NCBI GenBank assembly: GCA_050633445.1
Contig: JBOEGN010000040.1
Location: forward strand, 1 to 64,000
DNA: 64,000 nt
DNA from: Thalassobius sp050633445
GTDB lineage: Bacteria; Pseudomonadota; Alphaproteobacteria; Rhodobacterales; Rhodobacteraceae
Reading direction: 5' to 3'
The first letter of the stretch is position 1. Each line of letters begins with the position of its first letter. Of the stretch, positions 42,484 through 51,325 are shown one piece after another. Under the pieces are notes generated by a model, which did not search any database, was not told the origin of the DNA, and was given only the letters and a program-made list of their open reading frames with translations. Made by a program: the position numbers and the translations under genes.

Positions 42484-43002
42484 ATGAACCGGATGATTTC
42501 AAAGGACTGGGACGACAAACCCCCCGCGTATAAACCGCAGGGGATTGACGCGATCGCCGAGGCAGCGGTCGCCTTTGACTGGGACAGTGCGGACATGCGC
42601 CATCTGGGCCGGTTGATGTCTAAGATCGGTTTGGATCTGGCCACGGCGGTGCGGGTGTTTCTGAACGGAAACCCGCATGAGCTGAACCATATGGACCCGG
42701 ACGAGGTCCCTCTACAAGACAGCGCGCGCTGTTCGATGCTGGATTGTCTGCATAGTCGGATCAGCGCGGGGTTCTATCTGCCTGATCCCAATATCGGCCT
42801 GACCCCAGTACGTCACGAGGCGCAGACCTGGATCAACGCGCAGCGCCTGGATCGCTCTGTTGGTCGCGCGGGGCGTTGGGTGTTCGATGAAGCCAAGTTC
42901 GAGGCGATCTCGGATAACGGGCCACGCACCATTGTGATGACGCCGGAACATGATACACGGCCGACGCTGCTGAGGGTGTTGATGGATCCGATTTGGCGTT
43001 AA
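42484..43002 (+). CDS. Conserved hypothetical protein
   Basis: A 172-residue soluble protein without a recognised domain. It contains a stretch ADMRHLGRLMSKIGLDLATAVRVFLNG, a middle DSARCSMLDCLHSRIS with two Cys, and an aromatic C-terminus ending LMDPIWR. AAGGAG lies seven bases before the ATG. Monocistronic, divergent from the TerB pair, closed by a bidirectional terminator shared with pyrG. Likely real because of its ribosome site and consistent codon use. Confidence 0.68.
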   Translation: MNRMISKDWDDKPPAYKPQGIDAIAEAAVAFDWDSADMRHLGRLMSKIGLDLATAVRVFLNGNPHELNHMDPDEVPLQDSARCSMLDCLHSRISAGFYLPDPNIGLTPVRHEAQTWINAQRLDRSVGRAGRWVFDEAKFEAISDNGPRTIVMTPEHDTRPTLLRVLMDPIWR

Positions 43003-43020
43003 GTCACTGATATACTAAGA

Positions 43021-43047
43021 AAAACGGGGCCTTTGAGGCCCCGTTTT
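43021..43047. terminator. Bidirectional terminator between the hypothetical gene and pyrG
   Basis: AAAACGGGGCCT (43021-43032) pairs with AGGCCCCGTTTT (43036-43047), loop TTG, giving a T tract on both strands. Confidence 0.92.
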
Positions 43048-43050
43048 CTG

Positions 43051-44659
43051 TTAGACTAGTCTGGAGGTTTCCACCGCCGCGCGGACGAAATCCTTGAACA
43101 GCGGATGCGGATCGAACGGTTTGGACTTCAGCTCGGGGTGGTATTGCACGCCGATAAACCAGGGATGATCCTGCCATTCCACGATTTCGGGCAGGCGACC
43201 ATCCGGGGACATCCCCGAGAACGTCAGCCCGCAGGCCTCCAACTTCTCGCGGTACTTGATGTCTACCTCATAACGGTGACGATGGCGTTCCTCGATCGCG
43301 ATGCCGCCGTAAACCTGCGCCACTTTCGAGCCCTCAGCCAGAGCCGCGTCATAGGCGCCCAGACGCATGGTGCCGCCCTTGTTGTCGTCAGCCTTGCGCT
43401 TCACCTTGGCGTTGCCCTGAACCCATTCTTTTAGGTGGTAAACGACAGGTTCGAAACGCTTGCCGCCAGCTTCATGGTCGAACTCTTCCGAGCCCGCAGC
43501 GTCGATGCCAGCGACATTCCGGGCGGCCTCGATCACGGCCATTTGCATGCCCAGACAGATGCCCAGATAGGGGATCTTGCGGGTCCGAGCGAACTCGGCC
43601 GCTTTGATTTTGCCCTCGGTACCGCGTTCGCCAAAGCCACCGGGCACCAGAATCGCGTGGAAGCCTTCCAGGTGGGGGGCCGGGTCTTCGTTGTCGAAAA
43701 TCTCGGAATCAACCCATTCGACCGTGACCTTCACCCGATTGGCCATGCCGCCATGGGTCAGNNATGTATTTGCCGACGATGGCGACTTTCACTTCGCCAT
43801 CCGCGTTATGAATGCGGTCGACGACGTCGTCCCATTTGGCCATGTCGGGCTTGGGCGCGGGCGAGATGCCGAAGGCGTCCAGAACGGCCTGATCCAGACC
43901 TTCGTGGTGATAGGCCAACGGGGCCTCATAGATCGAGTTCAAGTCATAGGCCGCGATCACGGCGTCCTTGCGGACGTTACAGAACAGGGCGATTTTCTCG
44001 CGCTCTTTTTCGGGGATGGGCTGTTCCGAGCGGCACACCAAGACGTCGGGCGCGATGCCGATGGATTGCAATTCCTTGACGCTGTGCTGAGTCGGTTTGG
44101 TCTTCAGCTCGCCGCTGGCCGCCAGATAGGGCAACAGGGTCAGGTGCATGAAAATACACTGGCCGCGCGGTTTGTCATGGCTGAACTGACGGATCGCTTC
44201 GAAAAAGGGCAGGCCCTCGATATCGCCGACGGTGCCGCCGATTTCGCAGAGCATGAAATCGACCTCGTCTTCGCCGATAGCCAGGAACTCTTTGATTTCA
44301 TTGGTGACGTGGGGAACGACCTGAATGGTTTTGCCCAGGTAATCGCCGCGACGCTCTTTTTCCAGCACGTTGGAATAAATGCGACCCGAGCTGACCGAGT
44401 CGGTGTTGCGCGCAGGCACACCGGTGAACCGTTCGTAGTGACCAAGGTCCAGATCGGTTTCGGCGCCATCATCGGTGACGAACACTTCGCCGTGTTCAAA
44501 CGGGCTCATCGTGCCTGGATCGACGTTCAGATAGGGGTCCAGCTTGCGCAGGCGCACCGAAAAGCCGCGTGCCTGGAGCAAGGCGCCCAGAGCGGCAGAT
44601 GCCAACCCTTTGCCCAGCGAGGACACAACACCACCGGTGATGAAGATGTAACGAGCCAT
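43051..44659 (-). CDS. pyrG: CTP synthase, broken in this assembly by an N run
   Basis: Makes CTP from UTP and glutamine. The synthetase half runs from 44659 (MARYIFITGGVVSSLGKGLASAA with P-loop, then GGTVGDIEGLPFFEA) to AIVGKY near 43766. The amidotransferase half restarts at LTHGGMANRVKVTVEWVDSE and has the Cys nucleophile in YLGICLGMQMAVIEAARN and His/Glu in GVQYHPELKSKP. At 43762-43763 two N replace the sequence that would encode the connecting LEDAYKSIAEA-like segment, so about 35-40 bases are missing and the frames do not match. This is an assembly gap, not a pseudogene; both halves are intact. Confidence 0.93.
43762..43763. other. Assembly gap (NN) within pyrG
   Basis: The only ambiguous bases in the window. 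Comparison of the flanking protein text with the invariant CTP synthase linker shows that about 12-13 codons are lost here, so the run is a placeholder rather than two unread bases. Confidence 0.9.
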
Positions 44660-44777
44660 GTCGGCTTCTCCCGTGATTTTCGCTTGGCATATTGCCAAAA
44701 CTTGCGCCCCTACGGTTCAAAAAAACCGTAGCACCACGGGGCTCAAGCCTTACTAGATTCGCAAAAAATACGCAAGG

Positions 44778-44802
44778 CGACCGCAAGATGCAGTTGCGGT
44801 CG
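44778..44802 (-). terminator. Putative terminator after secG
   Basis: CGACCGCAA (44778-44786) pairs with TTGCGGTCG (44794-44802), loop of seven bases; on the minus strand a run of six T follows about ten bases later. It sits 25 bases after the secG stop. Confidence 0.5.
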
Positions 44803-44827
44803 TCCGCTGAAATTCAAGGTGTTGTGG

Positions 44828-45187
44828 TTAGTCCGCGCGGGGAACCAACGGGCCTGTGTCACCAGCAGAGGGGGGCAGCAGGTCGTTACCGGGCTGCGTT
44901 TCCTCGGGCTGGGCTTCTTCGGTCGCGGCTGCGCCACCCAGGCGATCCAGAACCGAGCTGCCAGCGGTTTTTTCAGTCGCGATGACCGTCAGCGCCAACG
45001 AGGTACAGATGAACCCGGCGGCCAGAACCCAGGTCACTTTGCTCAGTGCCGTCGCAGAGGAACGGCTGGCAACACCGCCACCGCCGCCACCCATGCCAAG
45101 ACCACCGCCCTCGGACCGTTGCAAAAGCACGATGCCGATCAGCGACAGTGCCAGAAGAAGGTGGATAATGAGGACGACGTTTTCCAT
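44828..45187 (-). CDS. secG: Preprotein translocase subunit SecG
   Basis: Small subunit of the SecYEG channel, 119 residues. Two membrane helices (about 2-22 and 50-70), with the glycine-rich loop RSEGGGLGMGGGGGGVASR between and the conserved VLLQRSEGGGLG start. The C-terminal tail (about 70-119) is acidic and Pro/Glu-rich, a common feature in Rhodobacterales. It lies upstream of pyrG in the same direction, a widespread alphaproteobacterial order. Confidence 0.94.
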   Translation of the reverse strand: MENVVLIIHLLLALSLIGIVLLQRSEGGGLGMGGGGGGVASRSSATALSKVTWVLAAGFICTSLALTVIATEKTAGSSVLDRLGGAAATEEAQPEETQPGNDLLPPSAGDTGPLVPRAD

Positions 45188-45295
45188 TGGGGCCTGCCTG
45201 AGATGTCTTTCCGCGTCTATTTAGGGAAAAGCCAGCCCCCCCGCAACCCGCCTTTGCCATTCAGCGGTGCTGGAGCGACGAAAAACAGGTCTTAG

Positions 45296-45691
45296 CTATT
45301 CCTCGACGTCGTCCATATCGACCTGACCGGACAATTGACGCCGGATCAGGCTCCAGCTCAGCCCGATGCCCAAGACGACGGAAAGGGCGAAAATCCCCAG
45401 CCAGGTGTTCATGGTCTGGTTCTCCAGATCCAGCAGGCCGAAATCAAATAGCACCCACAGCAGCGCGCCGATGATCGACATCACCAGAAACATGCCGAAG
45501 GCCCCGATCGACCGCAGGGTCGCGCGCAGATAGATGATATAGCCGACCAGCAGCAACAGGCCCAGCAAGACCGCCATGGGCAGTTGCTCGGAATAGTTTA
45601 GGCTGGCCCATTTGGCATAGTTGAACCCGGTGGGATTGAAGGTCAGCGCAATAAGCATGAACGCCATCAACCAACGAAGAAAGAAGCCCAT
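45296..45691 (-). CDS. DUF6524 family membrane protein
   Basis: A 131-residue inner-membrane protein with four helices: MGFFLRWLMAFMLIALTFNPTGFNY, then LPMAVLLGLLLLVGYIIYL, AFGMFLVMSIIGALLWVLF and TWLGIFALSVVLGIGLSWSLI. The opening and the W-SLIRRQLSGQVDMDDVE ending match DUF6524. Function unknown. Divergent from purA. Confidence 0.82.
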   Translation of the reverse strand: MGFFLRWLMAFMLIALTFNPTGFNYAKWASLNYSEQLPMAVLLGLLLLVGYIIYLRATLRSIGAFGMFLVMSIIGALLWVLFDFGLLDLENQTMNTWLGIFALSVVLGIGLSWSLIRRQLSGQVDMDDVEE

Positions 45692-45848
45692 CTGATGCCT
45701 CGGTGCTGCAAGAAACTCGACTGTCTGTCTTTATGGATCGCGCAAAGCGCCGCTGCTGTCCAGCCCTGCGGCGAATTTGAGGTTTCACACCGGGGCCTGT
45801 CCATATATACGGGCGCGGGTTTGATCCACATATGAAAGAGGACCAGCA

Positions 45849-47144
45849 ATGGCAAACGTCGTCGTCGTCGGCGCCCAATGGGGCGATGAGGGTAAAGGCA
45901 AGATCGTGGATTGGCTGTCGGAACGCGCCGATGTGATCGCGCGATTCCAAGGCGGCCATAATGCCGGCCATACTCTGGTAATCGACGGTAAGGTCTATAA
46001 ATTGCACGCGCTGCCCTCGGGTGTGGTGCGTGGCGGTAAGCTGTCGGTGATCGGCAACGGCGTGGTGCTGGACCCCTGGCACCTGGTGAACGAGATCGCC
46101 ACCGTCCGCGAGCAAGGCGTCGAGATCAACGCCGAAACGCTGATGATCGCCGAGAACACCCCGCTGATTCTGCCGATCCACGGTGAGTTGGATCGCGCCC
46201 GTGAAGAGGCCGCCAGCAAGGGGACCAAGATCGGCACCACCGGTCGCGGCATTGGCCCGTGCTATGAGGATAAAGTCGGTCGCCGTGCCATCCGTGTGGC
46301 CGATCTGGCGGATGACGCTACTTTGGAGGCCCGTGTTGATCGCGCCTTGCAGCACCACGATCCGCTGCGCAAAGGTCTGGGTATTGACCCCGTGGACCGC
46401 GACGCGCTTGTTGCTCAGCTGAAAGAGATCGCACCGCAGATCCTGCCCTATGCGGCCCCCGTCTGGAAAGTGCTGAACGAGAAACGCAAAGCAGGCAAAC
46501 GCATCCTGTTCGAAGGCGCGCAAGGCGCCCTGCTGGACATTGATTTCGGCACCTATCCCTTCGTGACCTCCTCGAACGTGATTGCGGGGCAGGCGGCGAC
46601 GGGTGTGGGCATTGGTCCGAACTCAATCGACTATGTGCTGGGCATCGTGAAGGCCTACACCACCCGCGTCGGCGAAGGCCCGTTCCCGACCGAGCTGGAC
46701 GACGCCGACGGTCAGCGCTTGGGCGAGCGCGGCCATGAGTTCGGCACCACCACCGGCCGGAAACGCCGCTGTGGCTGGTTCGACGCGGCCTTGGTCCGTC
46801 AGACCTGCGCGGTGAACGGGATCAACGGCATCTCGCTGACGAAACTGGACGTGCTGGACGGGTTCGAGACCCTGAAAATCTGCGTCGGCTATGATCTGGA
46901 TGGCGAGCGTCTGGATTACCTGCCCACCGCCGCTGATCAGCAGGCGCGCTGCAAACCGATCTACGAGGAAATCCCCGGCTGGTCCGAATCCACCGAAGGC
47001 GCGCGTTCGTGGAACGATCTGCCGGCCAACGCGGTGAAATATGTCCGCCGCGTCGAGGAACTGATCGAATGTCCCGTCGCCTTGCTGTCCACCAGCCCCG
47101 AACGTGACGACACCATCCTTGTCACCGACCCGTTCGCTGACTGA
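45849..47144 (+). CDS. purA: Adenylosuccinate synthetase
   Basis: Joins IMP and aspartate with GTP in AMP synthesis. The 431-residue protein carries the P-loop GAQWGDEGKGKIVD (residues 8-21), the IMP site FQGGHNAGHTLVI, KIGTTGRGIGPCYEDK, VEGAQG-type FEGAQGALLDIDFGTYPFVTSS, and the C-terminal GTTTGRKRRCGWFDA. All standard motifs are intact and the length is normal. AGAGGACC precedes the start. The DUF2842 gene starts in its stop codon. Confidence 0.97.
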   Translation: MANVVVVGAQWGDEGKGKIVDWLSERADVIARFQGGHNAGHTLVIDGKVYKLHALPSGVVRGGKLSVIGNGVVLDPWHLVNEIATVREQGVEINAETLMIAENTPLILPIHGELDRAREEAASKGTKIGTTGRGIGPCYEDKVGRRAIRVADLADDATLEARVDRALQHHDPLRKGLGIDPVDRDALVAQLKEIAPQILPYAAPVWKVLNEKRKAGKRILFEGAQGALLDIDFGTYPFVTSSNVIAGQAATGVGIGPNSIDYVLGIVKAYTTRVGEGPFPTELDDADGQRLGERGHEFGTTTGRKRRCGWFDAALVRQTCAVNGINGISLTKLDVLDGFETLKICVGYDLDGERLDYLPTAADQQARCKPIYEEIPGWSESTEGARSWNDLPANAVKYVRRVEELIECPVALLSTSPERDDTILVTDPFAD

Positions 47145-47374
47145 TGGCGCTGAGCTACAAAACCCGCCGCCGTCTGGCGCTGCTGATCCTGCTGGTGGGT
47201 CTGCCGCTGTATATCGCGGCGGCGTGGTGGGTGACGTCCTTGTTTGAACGGCCCTCGTTGCTGGTCGAACTGGCCGTCTACGTGGCGCTGGGGTTCATCT
47301 GGGCGCTGCCGTTCAAGTTCATCTTCAAAGGGGTCGGCCAGGCCGATCCCGAAGCGCCGCGCGATCAGGACTGA
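47144..47374 (+). CDS. DUF2842 domain-containing membrane protein
   Basis: A 76-residue protein with two membrane helices (RLALLILLVGLPLYIAAAWWV and LAVYVALGFIWALPFKFIF) and basic start MALSYKTRRR, matching DUF2842. Overlaps purA by one base (TGATG), so it depends on its translation. Its last ten bases overlap the end of the convergent thioesterase gene. Function unknown. Confidence 0.85.
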   Translation: MALSYKTRRRLALLILLVGLPLYIAAAWWVTSLFERPSLLVELAVYVALGFIWALPFKFIFKGVGQADPEAPRDQD

Positions 47375-47808
47375 TCCCGCAGCAATTGGCTTAAAACAAC
47401 GCGCCGTTCAGCCTCGATTGGGGCCGGGCGGCGCGTTTCGCGATCCACGTAGACATGGGTGAAATGCCCCATGGCCGAGGCAGCGTCTTCGTCCCCCCGA
47501 AACAGCCCCACCTGATACGTGACCGAGCTGTTGCCAAGTTTCGCGATCCGAATCCCAGCGGTAATCTTGTCAGGAAAACGCATTTCAGCAAAATATTGAC
47601 AGCCAGTTTCCACGACCAAGCCGATCACCGGGCTGGTCTGCGGATCCAGCAGGCCTTTGTCGATCAGCCACCCATTCACGGCCGTATCAAACAGCGAGTA
47701 ATGCACGACGTTGTTCATGTGCCCATAGATGTCATTGTCCATCCACCGGGTCTGCAACGGGTAAAAATCGGCATAGTCGCTGCGGGTATCGCGAGGCTGT
47801 TTGGGCAT
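47365..47808 (-). CDS. Acyl-CoA thioesterase, hot-dog fold (4HBT)
   Basis: A 147-residue thioesterase of the 4-hydroxybenzoyl-CoA/YbgC group. The active-site helix start is TRWMDNDIYGHMNNVVHYSLFDTAVNGWL, with the catalytic Asp (MDNDIYGHMNN) typical of the family, and the domain ends TGCQYFAEMRFPDKITAGIRI and SVTYQVGLF. Preferred acyl group unknown. Confidence 0.9.
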   Translation of the reverse strand: MPKQPRDTRSDYADFYPLQTRWMDNDIYGHMNNVVHYSLFDTAVNGWLIDKGLLDPQTSPVIGLVVETGCQYFAEMRFPDKITAGIRIAKLGNSSVTYQVGLFRGDEDAASAMGHFTHVYVDRETRRPAPIEAERRVVLSQLLRDQS

Positions 47809-47903
47809 GGTCGCATTCCGAAAGTTGACGATAGGGCAAGTTTCGGACAGATCGGCGGGCAGGGCTAGTGTTGCGTTACGTCACTGCCCATAACGCGAAA
47901 AAA

Positions 47904-47933
47904 CGCGCCGACGGGTCCCGACCCACCGGCGCG
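47904..47933 (-). terminator. Rho-independent terminator of the TRAP binding-protein gene
   Basis: On the minus strand CGCGCCG and CGGCGCG (7-bp arms) enclose GGGT/ACCC, followed by TTTTTTC. It lies 25 bases after the stop at 47958. Confidence 0.88.
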
Positions 47934-47957
47934 CAATTCGGCTGATCGCGGGAGGAG

Positions 47958-48995
47958 TCAGCCGCCGTGCTTCTTGATCAGGGCCTTGGCCTCGGCAATC
48001 AATGCGGTGCCGTCGATCCCTTTTTCGGACATTTCGGCCACCCAGCGGTCGATCACAGGCTGCGAGGCGGCCTTGAAGCGCGCCACTTCTTCCGATGACA
48101 GTTGAATGATGTCATTGCCGTTCTTCTCGGCGATGGCGCGGCCTGCGGCGTCCTTATCCCACATGATCTGAGCCGCGGTCTGAGACAGTTTCAGACCCGA
48201 TTCAGCATCAATTGCGGCGCGGATATCGTCAGGCAGGCTGTCGTATTTGGCCTTGTTCATCACCATGATGATCGTGGCGGTATACAGCGCCTCGTCCCCG
48301 GTGAATTCGGTGTGGTTGCCCACCAGTTCGGCCAGTTTGATGGCTGGAGTCACTTCCCAAGGGATCACGGTGCCGCCGACCACGCCTTTGGACAAGGCTT
48401 CGGGGATGGCGGGCAATGGCATGCCGACCGGGGTTGCGCCCAGTTCTTTCAGCATGTCGTTGATCACACGGGTCGGGCCGCGCAGTTTCAGGCCGGACAT
48501 GTCCTCGACCTTGGTGACGGGGCGGTCGGCGTGGATCACTCCGGGCCCGTGGACCCAGGCACCCAGAACCTTAACGTCGCTGTATTCCCCGGCTTGCAGA
48601 TCAGATTCCACTAGGTCCTGAAACGCCATCGAGGTCGCCACGGGACTTGTCATCATAAAGGGCAGCTCGAAAACTTCGGTTTTAGGGAAACGACCGGGCG
48701 TGTAGCCAACAACGGTCATGACAATATCGGCCACACCGTCAATAGCCTGATCCATCAGCGCGGGCGGACGGCCCCCCAACGACATCGAATCGTAGTGCTC
48801 GATTTTCAGTTTGCCGCCTGTGGCCTCCTCGACCCGTGCGGCCCAAGGTTTCAGGATATGTTTCGGCACCGTTGCCGGGGCCGGCAAAAACTGGTGAAGC
48901 CGCAAGGTCACGTCTTGCGCCGAGGCCAGGCTTGGTGCCAGCCCCGCAGCAAAGGCGGCCGCGGCCACAGTTTTCAGAATATTACGTCTTTTCAT
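47958..48995 (-). CDS. TRAP transporter periplasmic substrate-binding protein (DctP-type), orphan
   Basis: A 345-residue exported binding protein: twin-basic signal MKRRNILKTVAAAAFAAGL, then LRLHQFLPAPATVPKHILKPWAARVEEATGGKLKIEHY, the TRAP DctP pattern. The conserved Arg that contacts carboxylates is in LKLRGPTRV. The DctQ and DctM membrane subunits are not adjacent, so it must serve a transporter encoded elsewhere or act with a distant one. Divergent in function from the P450 gene upstream, same strand; a terminator follows. Confidence 0.92.
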   Translation of the reverse strand: MKRRNILKTVAAAAFAAGLAPSLASAQDVTLRLHQFLPAPATVPKHILKPWAARVEEATGGKLKIEHYDSMSLGGRPPALMDQAIDGVADIVMTVVGYTPGRFPKTEVFELPFMMTSPVATSMAFQDLVESDLQAGEYSDVKVLGAWVHGPGVIHADRPVTKVEDMSGLKLRGPTRVINDMLKELGATPVGMPLPAIPEALSKGVVGGTVIPWEVTPAIKLAELVGNHTEFTGDEALYTATIIMVMNKAKYDSLPDDIRAAIDAESGLKLSQTAAQIMWDKDAAGRAIAEKNGNDIIQLSSEEVARFKAASQPVIDRWVAEMSEKGIDGTALIAEAKALIKKHGG

Positions 48996-49024
48996 TGGTT
49001 TCCTCCCTGAACGTGCAATGAAAC

Positions 49025-50215
49025 TTAGGTGAGTGTGACCGGCAAACTAAGCGGGCCACGAAACCCGAAACCCCAGAATTTGACCTGTTCGGGATCAGGC
49101 AAACTCATGTTCGGGAATCTGTCGAACAGCATCGGCAGAACAATCTGCGCCAGCATCCGTCGGGCGATATGGGTGCCCTGACAGAAATGCGGCCCGTTGC
49201 CAAAGGCCTGGTGCTGCGCTTTGGGGCGGAAGATGTTGAAGTCCTCTGGATTGTCGTAAAGCGCCTCATCGCGACAGGCCGAGGCCTGAGCGGTCATGAC
49301 AACCTCGCCCTTCTCGATGAAATGGCCACGGATTTCCGTGTCCTCATTCACCAGGCGCGAACTGACCTGAATTGGGGCGACCCAACGCACACCTTCCTCG
49401 AACGCGGCGTCCCACAATGCGTCTTTCACGCAGGCATCGCGTTGATCGGGATTGGTGAACAGCCCGTAAAGAATCGTCAGCAGCGCGTCGCGGGGCTCAT
49501 TGATGCCGCCGCCAATGGCGATTTTCACGTTGGAATAAATCTGGCTGGTCGGGATCGGATTTTCAGCGTTGACCATGGCTGACAGCGCCGAGGCATCGGG
49601 CTCGGACTTCACGCGTTCGGCGCATTTGTCGAAAAGCGCATCCATTTCCACATTTGCCGCATCCGAAAGAGCGTAGATCTCGGGGTCATTTCCAAAATTC
49701 CCCGCCCCGTCGATCAGAATCTGAGACCAACGGATCATGTCGGCATCCGAAGCTTCGGGAATGCCCAGCAGATGGGTCAGACAACGCGCTGCAAAGGGCG
49801 CGGACAAAGCAGTGAACAGGTCCACCGTTTCCCCGCGCGGCAGCCGACCGACATATTCCTCGGCAACTTTGGTGTAAATCTCTTGCCAGCAGCCCTTGAT
49901 CAGACGCGGAGAGAAGGCGGGGGCCATCGCGTTGCGCTCGGCTTTGTGGGCTTCGCCATCCTTGCGCATCAGGGTCTGCGCCTGAAACGCGCGTTGCATC
50001 GGCGTGCGCGGATCGTCCGAGCTGAACAGCTCCCAGCTTTCTTTGACACGCTTGGTGTCGGCCGCCTTGGTCAACAAAATCCGGTTGATGCTGGGGACCC
50101 GAACAACAGGCGTTTCAGCGCGCAATTGACGATAGATCGCATAGGGATCACGGGTCAGCTGCGCGATGGTGATATCGGTGTTGACTGGAACTGCGGACAG
50201 GGTCGCGGTGGTCAT
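49025..50215 (-). CDS. Cytochrome P450 with atypical I-helix
   Basis: A 396-residue soluble bacterial P450. Heme-thiolate motif FGNGPHFCQG with axial Cys345; ExxR motif is represented by EEGVRW (about 285). The I-helix reads AIGGGINEPRDALLT (about 233-247): where most P450s carry (A/G)Gx(D/E)T, this one has GGxNEP, so the oxygen-activating Thr is Pro at 241. Such replacement occurs in some P450 groups with other proton-delivery routes. GGAGGAGG precedes the ATG at 50215. Divergent from a LysR gene, with no ferredoxin in the window. Substrate unknown. Confidence 0.9.
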   Translation of the reverse strand: MTTATLSAVPVNTDITIAQLTRDPYAIYRQLRAETPVVRVPSINRILLTKAADTKRVKESWELFSSDDPRTPMQRAFQAQTLMRKDGEAHKAERNAMAPAFSPRLIKGCWQEIYTKVAEEYVGRLPRGETVDLFTALSAPFAARCLTHLLGIPEASDADMIRWSQILIDGAGNFGNDPEIYALSDAANVEMDALFDKCAERVKSEPDASALSAMVNAENPIPTSQIYSNVKIAIGGGINEPRDALLTILYGLFTNPDQRDACVKDALWDAAFEEGVRWVAPIQVSSRLVNEDTEIRGHFIEKGEVVMTAQASACRDEALYDNPEDFNIFRPKAQHQAFGNGPHFCQGTHIARRMLAQIVLPMLFDRFPNMSLPDPEQVKFWGFGFRGPLSLPVTLT

Positions 50216-50289
50216 TTCTCCTCCTCCCAAAGTCGAAAACGTCCGGTCAGCCTAGACAGGGGTTTGACATTGGGCAATCCGATGGATTT

Positions 50290-50302
50290 GATAGATGCTA
50301 TC
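50290..50302. promoter_or_regulatory. Palindrome in the P450-LysR divergent region (candidate LysR operator)
   Basis: Perfect 5-3-5 palindrome GATAGATGCTATC, 22 bases before the LysR start. A TTGACA at 50264-50269 and TTTGAT at 50287-50292 (17-base spacing) could be the LysR-gene promoter, whose -10 the palindrome overlaps, consistent with autoregulation. Confidence 0.55.
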
Positions 50303-50324
50303 GAATTATTGAATGAGGTGAGGA

Positions 50325-51242
50325 ATGTCCGCTGACCCTTTCAACGTGGATTTTGCGGCCCTCAGAACGCTGCGTCTGGTGCATGCGCATGGCAGTTTTT
50401 CGCGCGCAGCCGAAAGCCTGGGGGTGACGCAATCCACGGTCAGCTATGCGGTGTCGCGTCTGCGCGACACGTTCAAAGACCCGCTGTTTGTACGGCAGGG
50501 GGCTGGCATCGTCCCGACCGAGCGCTGCACCGAAATCGTCACCCAATCCAGCGAACTGTTGGACCGGTTCGAGGCCATGGCGGCCCCGCGCGACTTTGAT
50601 CCGGCTGTGGCCTCGATCGAGATTGGGGTCAGCTGCAATTTCTACGAACGCGTCACTATTCTGCCCGAGGTTATCCGCGTTCTGCGCCGCGATGCGCCGG
50701 GGATGAAACTGCGGATTATTTCCTCGACCGTGCGTGGCAAAGAACAATTGGTCCGTTCGGAATCGGATATCCTGATCGGGCCAATTCAGATCGAGGAGGC
50801 CGGGTATTACCGGCGCTCGCTGATGACGGATGACTATGTTTGCGTCATGGATGTCGACAATCCGTTGGCGTCACAGCAGATGGATATGGCGACCTGTGTC
50901 AGCGCCCCGCAGATCGTGGTGAACTATGGTGGAAATTTTCGCTCGCGGTTCCTGGTGGTGCTCGAGGCGCAGGGCTATTTCCCCAATGCCGTGATCGAGG
51001 TGCCAAGCCCGGCCAACTTGGCGGACCTGTTGCAGGGCACCGATCTGATCGCCATCATCCCCGCCCGCATGGCTGGCAGCTTTGGCAAGCGGGTGGCCGT
51101 GGTGCCGTGCCCGTTCACGGCCGAGGTCAGCATTGATCTGTTCTGGACCGCGCGAACGCATGTCTCGGCGCCGCATGTTTGGCTGCGCTCTGTCATCGCG
51201 GCAGCGGCCAACCGGCTGGTTGCACAGGAAAACGCGGGCTAG
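50325..51242 (+). CDS. LysR-family regulator, divergent from the P450
   Basis: A 305-residue regulator: winged HTH (about 8-66: LRLVHAHGSFSRAAESLGVTQSTVSYAVSRLRDTFKDPLFVRQG) and an effector domain (about 95-295, IEIGVSCNFYERVTILPEVI onward) of the NodD/NahR-like type with PLFVR wording. Divergent transcription with 109 bases in between strongly suggests that it controls the P450 gene. A downstream hairpin ends the transcript. Confidence 0.9.
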   Translation: MSADPFNVDFAALRTLRLVHAHGSFSRAAESLGVTQSTVSYAVSRLRDTFKDPLFVRQGAGIVPTERCTEIVTQSSELLDRFEAMAAPRDFDPAVASIEIGVSCNFYERVTILPEVIRVLRRDAPGMKLRIISSTVRGKEQLVRSESDILIGPIQIEEAGYYRRSLMTDDYVCVMDVDNPLASQQMDMATCVSAPQIVVNYGGNFRSRFLVVLEAQGYFPNAVIEVPSPANLADLLQGTDLIAIIPARMAGSFGKRVAVVPCPFTAEVSIDLFWTARTHVSAPHVWLRSVIAAAANRLVAQENAG

Positions 51243-51251
51243 GACCGCGCT

Positions 51252-51273
51252 CGGGGATTTGCATTCGTCCCCG
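51252..51273 (+). terminator. Putative terminator after the LysR gene
   Basis: CGGGGA (51252-51257) pairs with TCCCCG (51268-51273), loop of ten bases, followed by TTTCCTC. Modest stem and T tract. Confidence 0.5.
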
Positions 51274-51325
51274 TTTCCTCTATTGACCAGAGAATTCCGT
51301 CCTAAACCAACCCGATGGGGGTGCC

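Noticed and set aside
43051..44659. pyrG as two genes or a pseudogene
   Set aside because: The break coincides with the N run; both halves have intact catalytic motifs, so an assembly gap explains it.
45444..46523. 359-codon reverse frame opposite purA
   Set aside because: Antisense shadow of a fully conserved gene, also overlapping the DUF6524 gene.
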